Source: Symsagittifera roscoffensis (taxonomy: Eukaryota > Xenacoelomorpha > Acoela > Convolutidae). From it: a DNA stretch of 64,000 nucleotides. The position numbers were made by a program, and so were the translations under genes. The stretch is from the NCBI RefSeq assembly GCF_963678635.1, contig NC_087067.1:11207716-11271715 (forward strand). Direction: 5' to 3'. Positions 1-10,215 of the stretch are shown one piece after another (within the stretch, counting starts at the first letter, position 1; each line of letters begins with the position of its first letter). The notes beneath the pieces are model-generated. The model worked only from the letters and a program-made list of their open reading frames with translations. It did not search any database and was not told the origin of the DNA.

Positions 1-851
1 AATGCAATTTTAGCGAATAGACTCTAGGTAATTTTGAATTTAATTTTTGTAGAAAAGTCAGAATCCGTTTTTTATTCGCTATGATAAAAATAAAAATCAT
101 CTTCATAGAAAAATTGCTAATTTTTAATTATTAAAAAGGACATTCTTTCATTTAGTTTGTTTTTTGTGTTCTAACTTTTGCTTGTCTACAACACAAGAGT
201 AATTTTATCCCAGTGTGAAAGCAAAAAAATGTACGGATGGAATAAAGATTTCAAGTATCAAAATAAAAGGCCTGCGTCGATATCTGCGAATAATTTTTGA
301 TACTATAAAAAATGTGCCGACCAAAAGTTCATATTTGGAAAAGGGTCTTATGATCGCGGAAAACGGTGGAAGTACTGAATCTTGATTGTGAAAGAGTAGA
401 AATTAGTCGCGAAACTCCGCGATGTGACATATCAGATAAAAAAAAAACATTTTTTTTTGAGTTCGAGCTTTATTTATTACAAAATGAAAGCTTCGAATTT
501 TATGTAAATTGGGAAAAAACAATGAAAGAACAATTTACTATCCAAATTACTTCCTGATAATATTGAAATTTGTATCGCTTAGTTCACCGAAGAATATAGT
601 TATGACAACCTGAAAAAAATTATAATTGTCTAAGCGATTGTCTAATTGTCTAACAAAAAATTCAAAATTAAAGCCAAGGAAATGTCTCAGATGTATCTCA
701 TTTGTCTGCAAAGCCTGAAAATTTTGGCCGCGTTTGTCTGCAAAGACCAACATTTTGACATAAAACGACGAGCTTTTCTGGGGAAATAACGCGCGAGAAT
801 CACCATATTATATTGTGTAGGCTTTTTTTCTTTTTACTTTTTGCTTTTTAG
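1..851. other. Intron of the B3GAT-like gene, no feature seen
   Basis: AT-rich sequence leading to the splice acceptor at 850-851. I looked for the preceding B3GAT exon (the conserved block with a GLVGG motif) and did not find it, so the upstream exons should lie left of the window. Short open frames here show no recognisable protein. Confidence 0.5.
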
Positions 852-974
852 ATAGTTGGATTTAACACGATGTTCTACGGAGGGCGGAGATTTTGCATAG
901 ACATGGCAGGATTTGCGATCAGCCTGCGTCTACTCCTGCAGTTCCCAAGTGTCTCATTTGTGGCCAAAAAACAG
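852..974 (+). CDS. B3GAT: Beta-1,3-glucuronosyltransferase (B3GAT family), antepenultimate coding exon
   Basis: The exon lies between acceptor TTTTAG at 846-851 and donor CAG|GTGAAC at 975, and it is exactly 41 codons in phase 0. It contains the block VGFNTMF...RRFCIDMAGFAISLRLLL, which matches the B3GAT signature (human form roughly [21 protein letters not shown]). This block forms part of the acceptor and UDP-glucuronate site. Known family role: Golgi type II membrane enzymes that transfer glucuronic acid to terminal galactose, either completing the proteoglycan linker tetrasaccharide (B3GAT3) or making HNK-1 (B3GAT1/2). The sequence here cannot tell which paralogue it is. The N-terminal membrane anchor and DxD metal site lie upstream of the window. 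The next exon is 7.3 kb downstream, past the triplicated repeat. Confidence 0.88.
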
Positions 975-1601
975 GTGAACAAATCGGAATGGAAAATAAT
1001 TCAAATCTCGTTTTAGTGTCTAGTAACGCCTTGCTCGAACATTAATATGATTGTATCCTTTTAAAAAAAAAAAATGTTAGTTTTTTTCCGACCAGTTATA
1101 GAGGGAAAACTTTAGGACATGGGGAAAATTTTCACTCTCTAATTTTCAATCTTATTTAAGAAAATATATTTTTCAGCGTTACAAAATTCAAATTTTGAAA
1201 ACTATTTGCGGCTTAATTTCTATCCTTTTTTATCCTCAAACAATGAACAAAAGTCATAATAAGTTCGTTTTTAAGAAGAGAACATACTTGATTATTAATT
1301 ACACAACTCATAAAAACAAAAAAATCCCTTCTTTGAAGATCAACAAAAAGGCCAGCCAGTTAGATGCCTAGCCAATTGTGCCTTCAGGTTTAGATAAAAA
1401 TAAGACATTGTTTTTTAATTGCCTTGGTCGGACAATATGTGCTAAGGGCACGGCAACCGGTTGCTCCTCGCCAATATGAGCATACAACCGCTTATTATGG
1501 ACTTTTCAGGTGTAATTTAAAAAATATGACTCAGAACTGTTAAAATGTTACATAATTATGTCTTTGAAATTTCAAATAAATTAATCTGATTGCACAGAAA
1601 T

Positions 1602-2467
1602 TACCCGGGTTGACCTCCATAAACCGAAAACGCTTATCATACAATTCCATACATCGAATGTTTGGAAAAATTCTTGGCATGCAATTTTCATACAGTTTCG
1701 AAAATTGGTTGAAAAAATATTTAAACTCAATTCTGCGGCTGTTTGATTCTAATAAAACCGTCTGGTGATGAAAAAACCGATGTTTTTGTTTTATGAAAAA
1801 AATGCTCATCAAACAATTCCCAAAATCCTTATAATACACCTTTGAAATTGCCCTATTTCTTTTTTTCGGTTTTTTCAACCGCAAATTGAATTTTGTACTC
1901 AAACAAACATTTCTTGCAAACAAACTTGCAAAATTTAATTTTTTGTGTGCATAACGTACTCTTCGATGCATCATGTTGAATTTTTTGACTTTTCGCCTAA
2001 AAATTTTTCTTCAAAAGCGCTGAAAACTTGTATTTCTTTTGTATGGCATGTTTATGTCTGTCTTGATCAATGTCTGGTATTTTTAAAATTCAAATTTTGT
2101 CGAAATTCAAAAGTTTGTTACTTTTGTTACACACACCATTAGTGAAAGACAGGTCTAATTTTCAGGTCGTTTTCTATGCATTGTAAATGCGAGGCCGCCT
2201 AACTTTTGGTGTTTTGAAAAAACCAAAGTCTTTGTCAGTTGCGTTCGGTGACAAACACAGCCCAAAAGTTTTTAGAAATTAAACAAGAAAAAATTAACTA
2301 TTTGGTTTATGGAAAAATACTTGTCATGCAATTTTCATATATAGAAAAAAGCTTATCATAGAGATTTCAAACAATTTTTTGTACGTATGGAATTGTATGG
2401 AACTGTATGACAAGAAGTTTTTGGTATATGTGAATTGTATGATAAGAAGTTTTGGTCAACCCGGGTA
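1602..2467. mobile_element. MITE-like element with CCCGGGTTGACC terminal inverted repeats and TA ends
   Basis: The left end TACCCGGGTTGACC (1602-1615) is the exact reverse complement of the right end GGTCAACCCGGGTA (2454-2467). If TA is the target duplication, the TIR is CCCGGGTTGACC, a Tc1/mariner-like arrangement. Inside both ends, short motifs of the type CTTATCATACAATT recur in opposite orientation. There is no transposase frame, so it would be non-autonomous. A related degraded right half lies near 12540-12745, and a truncated right half with GGTAAACCCGGGTA at about 5440-5453 belongs to the third copy of the duplicated segment. Confidence 0.6.
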
Positions 2468-3994
2468 TCCTACAAAACAATACTTATCAAATAATAAGCG
2501 ACTCGCATCAGGTAATAACTAATATCAGGACAAGGCGGCAATTCTTAAAAATATATTGAGGAAAAAGGCAGCATTTGACAATATCTATACTTTTTGACAA
2601 TGTTGAGGACCTTGATGGACAGAATTCAGCGACAAAATAATTGTTTATGGAAAAAATGTTTATTTTTTAGGCAAACCTAACGGGTTTTGAAAAAATAACT
2701 TTATTGATTAATTTGTTTTCTATAATTTATGAGCAGAAAAACCGAGAGTTCTTCCGACTCGGCTTTTGAGAGTTCTTCCGATTTTGCGTCTAAACGCAGA
2801 ATCTTCCGATTCTGCGTTTAGAATCGGAAAAACCGCGAGTTCTTCCGATTCTGAGTTTCTTCCGATTTGAACGTAATTCAATTTCGTATAAAGGTCGTGA
2901 TGTTTTTTTTCGGGGGAAGCTTCAAAATTGTTACAGGCTCACATTTAGTTTTTCGCGGTTGACTTTTGATGTCGTTTTAAATTTAACTATTTTCTTTTTT
3001 TAAAAGGAAGGCAAACTTCACTCTCAAACAGCGAAAGAGCAAAAGTCACGAAAAACGTAATGGGTATCTAATTTTGAAAATAAAATTAAATTATCAGGTT
3101 TCTCAGTGAACGTTTTTTCACCCAGGTGTCTAACTCTGTAACTGTAAATTCACTTCTGTAACTGTTATGTTGGACAAATCATTAAAGTTTTTTATCGACT
3201 GATTAGTTAGTCAGCGAAAACAAAAGATCAAGCTAGTATATAAAAGACTGGAAACAATGCAATGAAAATTTTCTATTACAATTGTATGAACTTGTTTTGT
3301 TCCTGCTGCACTGGTCTCATTATTGTTCAGACCATTTGAAAAATGAGGAGGAACTATATATTTGGGCGTGTTTTAATTTTTCTTCTTTTTAATATATTGT
3401 TTTCGTTTTTCAAGCATAATCATCTATCACCATTAATCATCGAAAAAACAAGAGTGATATATCAGAATAAAGCCCTTAAAGTCGTGATTCGAATGTCATT
3501 AAAACGTTTCAAAAAAAGTTTTCCAGTGTGGGGAAAAACCGGTTGAAATTTTTTTTGTCCTAATTTGAGCAAGTAAAGCGAGCTAGCAAGCTTGCTATAG
3601 TTTATTTTATTAGCTCAAAAGCTTTCAATAGCTTAATTTAAAATGTAAAAAGTTTTTTACCCGAATAACGCGAGATTTTTAGCGCCTTTTTGAAATCAAA
3701 AAGTTCACTAGTAAAAAAAATCTGGTAGTCATTTATGCCTAATCTTAAGTTTTTGTTCAGTTGTTTTTTATCACAGCGCACCAATAAAAAACGACTCTTA
3801 TTTGAAAATACTTTCTTGTTGTAGTTTTTAAGACTGGTCGAAACATTCTGTGCTACTTGCGCAGTAACCGGTTATTTTTTTTGTTTTAGTATGATATAAG
3901 ATGAATGAGCTCATATATAAACAAAGTGTAGGGGGACTATAGGTAATTTTCTCAAATTTTTTCATGAGGTTTCTTGATTCAATATTGCTGAAAA
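2019..3994 (+). repeat. Triplicated 2-kb segment, copy 1 (full)
   Basis: The unit runs from CTGAAAACTTGTA.TTC to AATATTGCTGAAAA and recurs at 3988-5035 and 5039-6977. It begins inside the TIR element. It contains a 13-bp perfect hairpin at 2791-2820 (stem TAAACGCAGAATC, loop TTCC) within a run of TTCCGATTCTGCG-type motifs, and near its end a palindrome-rich stretch around GCTAGCAAGCTTGCTA. The 67-codon frame at 3343-3546 looks non-coding. Confidence 0.85.
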
Positions 3995-5035
3995 CTTGTA
4001 GTTCTTCTGTATGGCATGTTTATGTCGAGGACCTTGATGGACAGAATTCAGCGACAAAATAATTGTTTATGGAAAAAATGTTTATTTTTTAGGCAAACCT
4101 AACGGGTTTTGAAAAAATAACTTTATTGATTAATTTGTTTTCTATAATTTATGAGCAGAAAAACCGAGAGTTCTTCCGACTCGGCTTTTGAGAGTTCTTC
4201 CGATTTTGCGTCTAAACGCAGAATCTTCCGATTCTGCGTTTAGAATCGGAAAAACCGCGAGTTCTTCCGATTCTGCGTTTCTTCCGATTTGAACGTAATT
4301 CAATTTCGTATAAAGGTCGTGATGTTTTTTTTCGGGGGAAGCTTCAAAATTGTTACAGGCTCACATTTAGTTTTTCGCGGTTGACTTTTGATATCGTTTT
4401 AAGTTTAACTATTTTCTTTTATTAAAAGGAAGGCAAACTTCACTCTCAAACAGCGAAAGAGCAAAAGTCACGAAAAACGTGATGGGTATCTAGTTTTTCA
4501 AGCATAATCAGCTATCACCATTAATCATCGAAAAAAAAGAGTGATATATCATAATAAAGCCCTTAAAGTCGTGATTCGAATGTCATTAAAACGTTTCAAA
4601 AAAAGTTTTCCAGTGTGGGGAAAAACCGGTTGAAATTTTTTTTGTCCTAATTTGAGCAAGTAAAGCGAGCTAGCAAGCTTGCTATAGTTTATTTTATTAG
4701 CTCAAAAGCTTTCAATAGCTTAATTTAAAATGTAAAAAGTTTTTTACCCGAATAACGCGAGATTTTTAGCGCCTTTTTGAAATCAAAAAGTTCACTAGTA
4801 AAAAAAATCTGGTAGTCATTTATGCCTAATCTTAAGTTTTTGTTCAGTTGTTTTTTATCACAGCGCACCAATAAAAAACGACTCTTATTTGAAAATACTT
4901 TCTTGTTGTAGTTTTTAAGACTGGTCGAAACATTCTGTGCTACTTGCGCAGTAACCGGTTATATTTTTTGTTTTAGTATGATATAAGATGAATGAGCTCA
5001 TATATAAACAAAGTGTAGGGGGACTATTTTGTTTA
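3988..5035 (+). repeat. Triplicated segment, copy 2 (two internal deletions)
   Basis: A direct copy that lacks the equivalents of about 2061-2601 and 3067-3404. The second deletion joins GATGGGTATCTA directly to GTTTTTCAAGCATAATC. Apart from these gaps it is nearly identical to copy 1, including the hairpin (4213-4242). Confidence 0.85.
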
Positions 5036-5038
5036 TAT

Positions 5039-6977
5039 ATGTCTGTCTTGATCAATGTCTGGTATTTTTAAAATTCAAATTTTGTCGAAATTCAAAAGTT
5101 TGTTACTTTTGTTACACCATTAGTGAAAGACAGGTCTAATTTTCAGGTCGTTTTCTATGCATTGTAAATGCGAGGCCGCCTAACTTTTGGTGTTTTGAAA
5201 AAACCAAAGTCTTTGTCAGTTGCGTTCGGTGACAAGCACAGCCCAAAAGTTTTTAGAAATTAAACAAGAAAAAATTAACTATTTGGTTTATGGAAAAATA
5301 CTTGTCATACAATTTTCATATATAGAAAAAAGCTTATCATAGAGATTTCAGACAATTTTTTGTACGTATGGAATTGTATGGAACTGTATGACAAGAAGTT
5401 TTTGGTATATGTGAATTGTATGATAAGAAGTTTTGGTAAACCCGGGTATCCTACAAAACAATACTTATCAAATAATAAGCAACTCGCATCAGGTAATAAC
5501 TAATATCAGGACAAGGCGGCAATTCTTAAAAATATATTGAGGAAAAAGGCAGCATTTGACAATATCTATAGTTTTTGACAATGTTGAGGACCTTGATGGA
5601 CAGAATTCAGTGACAAAATAATTGTTTATGGAAAAAATTTTATTTTTTAGGCAAACCTAACGGGTTTTGAAAAAATAACTTTATTGATTAATTTGTTTTC
5701 TATAATTTATGAGCAGAAAAACCGAGAGTTCTTCCGACTCGGCGTTTGAGAGTTCTTCCGATTTTGCGTCTAAACGCAGAATCTTCCGATTCTGCGTTTA
5801 GAATCGGAAAAACCGCGAGTTCTTCCGATTCTGCGTTTCTTCCGATTTGAACGTAATTCAATTTCGTATATAGGTCGTGATGTTTTTGTTTTCGGGGGAA
5901 GCTTCAAAATTGTTACAGGCTGAAATTTAATTTTTCGCGGTTTGATTTTTGATATCGTTTTAAATTTAATTATTTTCTTTTATTAAAAGGAAGGCAAACT
6001 TCACTCTCAAACAGCGAAAGAGCAAAAGTCACGAAAAACGTGATCGGTATCTAATTTTGAAAATAGAATGAAATTATCAGGTTTCTCAGTGAACGTTTTT
6101 TTACCCAGGTGTCTACCTCTGTAACTGTAAATTCACTTCTGTAACTGTTATGTTGGACAAATCATTAAAGTTTTATATCGACTGATTAGTTAGTCAGCGA
6201 AAACAAAAGATCAAGCTAGTATATAAAAGACCGGAAACAATACAATGGGATTTTTCTATTACAATTGTATGAACTTGTTTTGTTCCTGCTGCACTGGTCT
6301 CATTATTGTTCAGACCATTTGAAAAATGAGAAGGAACTATATATTTGGGCGTGTTTTAATTTTTTTTCTTCTTAATATATTTTTTTCGTTTTTCAAGCAT
6401 AATCAGCTATCACAATTAATCATCGAAAAGAGCATAGTGATATATCATAATAAAGCCCTTAAAGTCGTGATTCGAATGTCATTAAAACGTTTCAAAAAAA
6501 ATTTTCCAGTGTGTGGAAAAACCGGTTGAATTTTTTTTTGTCCTAATTTGAGCAAGTAAAGCGAGCTAGCAAGCTTGCTATAGTTTATTTTATTAGCTGA
6601 AAAGCTTTTAATAGCTTAATTTAAAATGTAAAAAGTTTTTTACCCGAATAACGCGAGATTTTTAGCGCCTTTTTGAAATCAAAAAGTTCATTAGTAAAAA
6701 AAATCTGGTAGTCATTTATGCCTAATCTCAAGTTTTTGTTCAGTTGTTTTTTATCACAGCGCACCAATAAAAAACGACTCTTATTTGAAAATACTTTCTT
6801 GTTGTAGTTTTTAAGACTGGTCGAAACATTCTGTGCTACTTGCGCAGTAACCGGTTATTTTTTTTGTTTTAGTATGATATAAGATGAATGAGCTCATATA
6901 TAAACAAAGTGTAGGGGGACTATAGGTAATTTTCTCAAATTTTTTCATGAGGTTTCTTGATTCAATATTGCTGAAAA
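5039..6977 (+). repeat. Triplicated segment, copy 3
   Basis: A near full-length direct copy of 2054-3994. It carries scattered substitutions and the hairpin at 5771-5800. It starts inside the former TIR element and so has only that element's right end. Confidence 0.85.
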
Positions 6978-8309
6978 TGACATTTTAGCCACTAAAATGA
7001 ACAATAAAATTGACACCGGACACAAATAAATGAAGAGCATATATCATCCAGAGTAAAAAAAAATTCTTTGATCCATTTGCAAAATTTGATTCGTCGATAC
7101 CTTGTCTATTTTTTTCATATATTAAGGAAGGCAGATAGTTAAATAACAATTATTTCTAAGCTTTTTGCCATAGGTTTTGAAATACTGGACAATTTTCCCT
7201 ATAATGATACCTTTTCTTCGATCTTTAAATTTGCAATAAATGTTCACTAAGCTTGAAAAGTCGAAAAATAATCATAAAAAAATTCACACGGCGTTTTTAA
7301 GCAGACTGTAAAGCCTTCAAAATCCTCCAAATTGGTGCCTACTTCAGCTTGGTGCTCGATAAATTCCCCTCAATTCTTAAAACAATTCTCTTTATGAAGA
7401 GTTATTCATATTTTAGATTGCTTCGAGAGACCAGAAAAATGTCAAGACCTAAAGTGGTCATATAGATTTCGTGCGCCAGAATTTCAAGTATAAATCCAGA
7501 ATACGTTTTTTACCAGTTTTTCTCACACGGCTCTTTCAAAAAGACTGCAAGGATTTCAACAGCCGTTCAAAATCGGTACTTTGTGGTTGATAAATTAAAC
7601 TCAATTGTGGTAGCTATCTCAAATTCAAAAGACTTAAATATTATTAGCTTGTTTCGAGATATCTGTAAAAAGCCAAAACTGATCAAGGAAACAGAAGCTC
7701 AGGCTCGTATGTAAAAGCTTGCAATCAGTTCTATGAAGTGTTTTTCATAAAAAACCAAAATGATCCTAGTTTTTTATTTGGTTTAATGGTATCACTGTTT
7801 GTTCACGTTATCAAATGAGTGAATTCAATAATCTGAAATTAAGGACCACCAATTGAATTGAATTGAATTGAATTAATTCATCCAGAAACATTATATTATT
7901 AATGAAGTTCAAGCAATATGTTCTCTGGAAGGGCTGTTGAAAGAGCGTTTCAGCTCATTGCCAACCGCCTTGGAAAGATAAAAACAAAAGGACAAGTAGA
8001 AAGGTGGGCTCCTATACAAAAAAGGTTTAATTTTTTTTTAATTCGTTTGTTTTCAGGCTTCAGGTTTTCAATATCTTTTTAAAAGTATCAATTGGTCAAA
8101 GTTTCTTCCACCCATCGAGTTTTTATAAAATGGGCTCAAGTTTTATTGTCTTTAATTAAAATGATGAATCTGGGATCAAACTTGCAGATCATTTCCCAGA
8201 TAGGACTCCTATCTGTGAACTTATATGCAACTTTGCACTGGGTTAAATTTTTTCTCATCATTCTCATCATTTTCGTTCGGATCATAGGAGTCAAACTTTT
8301 CAGTTTCAG

Positions 8310-8376
8310 GGCACAATGGAAAGTGAGTTTCTCGAGTCATTTGGAGTTCCTCTCTCAGAAATGGAGTTCTTTTCAG
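8310..8376 (+). CDS. B3GAT: B3GAT-like gene, penultimate coding exon
   Basis: A small 67-nt exon between acceptor TTTCAG (8304-8309) and donor G|GTCAGT (8377). It starts in phase 0, matching the previous exon, and ends in phase 1, matching the next. It encodes GTMESEFLESFG... and covers the family's conserved ESxLL segment. The Glu of MES aligns with the catalytic-base Glu (E281 in human B3GAT3, by my recollection of the numbering). The longer ORF that overlaps it in another frame is a chance frame. Confidence 0.85.
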
Positions 8377-8879
8377 GTCAGTTGCACGACTGTTAATCTA
8401 GCTTACAAAACCTCTACGGTTTGTTCATGTTAGGTGAGGTGTACCTATATTTTTGAAGACCTTCAATTCGCAACGAAGGTGCAATGAAACTTGTGTACTT
8501 AACCATATAATGAAGGTCGAACTTAGTGGGAGAATTAAATAGACCATTTTTTGTGGTGTTCAAAGTGTTCCGATGATAGATTTGTATGTTTTTTAATTTG
8601 ATATTGCAAGCTTTTTTGCCTGCTAGTAAGTTAGTGGTTTCCTGAAATAGCTCATGCAAAAAATTGCTAGTGAAACATGAATACCTCCTAGCATTCTAAG
8701 TACAAAACAAAAGAAACTGGCTTTATAATGTGCTCATTTAACTGAAAATTTCCCAAATTAAGTTTAAGACCATTTATCCAGGGGGGAAAGGACCAACACA
8801 AGAGCTGTACAGCTCATCACGGCGAACCGCTGTTGTGCCCTTGTTTAAGAACTACATGCTATTTTTTTGGTTATTTTTC

Positions 8880-8996
8880 TGGGCTGGGTAATGTTGCTTC
8901 ACCCTCAAGCAACGAGCACGGATCATGGTGGGCCTCGAACATCCGACCTTTCGATTGAGAGGCAGAGACGTAACCACTTCACCACCGCTCCCCTAT
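8880..8996 (-). repeat. tRNA-derived SINE head
   Basis: On the minus strand the sequence has an A-box-like TGGTGAAGTGG, an anticodon-arm-like segment around CTCTCAATC and a B-box-like TGTTCGAGGCC, spaced as in a tRNA. It lies in the last B3GAT intron. Confidence 0.55.
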
Positions 8997-9185
8997 GGTT
9001 ATTCGGGTTCTTCCCATTACAGCCCCCTCGGCCTAGTAAAAATTATGTCCCGCCAAACACTGATTTTTGTATTTTATTAGGGGCATTAATGGGAAAAACC
9101 GATAAATCGAACAGCTCAGCATGTTAAAACTATTATGAAAAAATTTGGAATCCTGTTTTTAAATTTTTATTATGATGCAAATCAG

Positions 9186-9448
9186 GCCGCAGAGGAATAC
9201 ACGTTTGGCACACACAAACAAAACCGGTCGGACCGAAAGACCCCGATTTAAAAGTATACCCAGAAAACAACACTGTAATAGACACGAGATCACAGGAAGA
9301 AATCGACCAAGTCGAAAAGTGGCAGCAACAGAAACAGCGCGAAGAAGAAAAGAGAAATCGAGAAATCTTCAGAAATCAATTGAAGAGGTTGAATGAAAGA
9401 CAGAGACAAAATGTGATGAAATATTTGAGAATGAAATCGAAATTTTGA
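9186..9448 (+). CDS. B3GAT: B3GAT-like gene, terminal exon with an extended charged C-terminus
   Basis: The acceptor is CAG at 9183-9185. Two bases complete a split glycine codon from the previous exon, and the frame then stays open to TGA at 9446-9448. It begins RRGIHVWHTQTKPVG and matches the family's C-terminal VLVWHTRTEKP block. Two things are odd. The Arg of WHTRTE, which contacts the UDP phosphates in solved family members, is Gln here, and one residue after it is missing. The protein also continues about 58 residues past DPDLKV, where relatives end (DPxxEV/I), as a Glu/Gln/Arg/Lys-rich helix-like tail (EKWQQQKQREEEKRNR and onward). I see no AATAAA close to the stop. Confidence 0.85.
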
Positions 9449-9849
9449 GCCAGAGAGTGAACGAAACCATACAATCTGGCTTTTTTGTGTTTAAATAGTT
9501 TTGAATTGTAATTCCTACTATTCTTGACAGTTCCAGAAGAGATGAAGCGGCGGGTTTAATCGGATGGGTGGGGTAGGGGGTGTGATCTTTAACCCTGACA
9601 ACCCAAAGGGTCTTTTGGCACTCTTTTACGTCATCTATTTATGGTAGACCAAACTCAATTTTTGAGTTAATGGTATACTAAACTCAAATGCAAGTTTTTT
9701 TTGTTCGCATTCTTCCAAAAAACGCCTACGGCTCCGAAATTATTATCAAAAAATGGTGCTTGTAGTGTTATGGGGGAACTATAAAAAAAATTGCCCGAGG
9801 ATGTATTTAATTTCGAAGCAAATAAGTAGCTGAGCGTTTTGCGAATGTA

Positions 9850-10215
9850 ATCAGGGGCGGATTTAGGATGGGGGGGGGGGGGGTGCTTCTCCGACCTCAG
9901 GGATTTGACTCCCTGCAGACCCAAAGGGTCCCCCCTTTGTTTTATTTTGAGATATCCATTTTGTGCTGATTGACCCTAAAATTTTTCTAAATGCGCCTTG
10001 GGCGCCAAAATATAAAAATTCTCAGTGGGAAGTGGGCGCCGGAAAAACGCATTTTTTGGTCAATTTTTTCCAAAAAGTGCCTAAAAACAATTTTGAGGCC
10101 TATTTTTTCAAAAACTTTGGAGGCGGCGCATAAATTTGGCTAAAACAGGGTCTTTTTAGTGCTTTGGGAGAGCTCGGGAATTCAATTTGGTCGACCTCAA
10201 AAAAAGTAGACACAA
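9850..10215 (+). repeat. Dispersed repeat family A (G/C-run ended)
   Basis: A copy running from CAGGGGCGGATTTAGGAT and a poly-G run to GGGAGAGCTCGGGAATTCAATTTGGTCGACC. The shared hallmarks are GGATC/TTAGGATTTT near one end, AAATCCGC near the other, GCGCCNNNNGCGC-like motifs in the middle, and AGCTC plus TTGGTCGACC. Other copies or parts: 9550-9660, 13290-13470, 19576-19885, 21295-21560, 24548-24640, 29140-29430, 32520-32885, 32905-33160, 34190-34237 with 44654-44960, and 53995-54340. No coding capacity is seen. Confidence 0.75.

Larger units (their letters stand above)
975..8309. other. B3GAT intron filled with repeats
   Basis: A 7.3-kb intron inferred from the two flanking exons. It contains the TIR element at 1602-2467 and the three copies of a 2-kb segment (2019-6977). 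The 6980-8300 part is AT-rich with a (GAATT)n run near 7853-7876 and nothing else I can name. Confidence 0.8.

Noticed and set aside
3343-3546. 67-codon ORF repeated at 6326-6529, beginning MRRNYIFGRVL
   Set aside because: It exists twice only because its segment is duplicated; most differences between the two copies change amino acids, and copy 2 of the segment has lost it. No sign of selection.
7921-8007. Open stretch MFSGRAVERAFQLIANRLG ending near AAG|GTGGGC
   Set aside because: Faintly like a Harbinger transposase C-terminal motif or a first exon. It is too short, and its phase does not fit the B3GAT exons around it.
8092-8433. 113-codon hydrophobic plus-strand ORF
   Set aside because: It overlaps the real B3GAT exon 8310-8376 in another frame and lacks a proper ATG.
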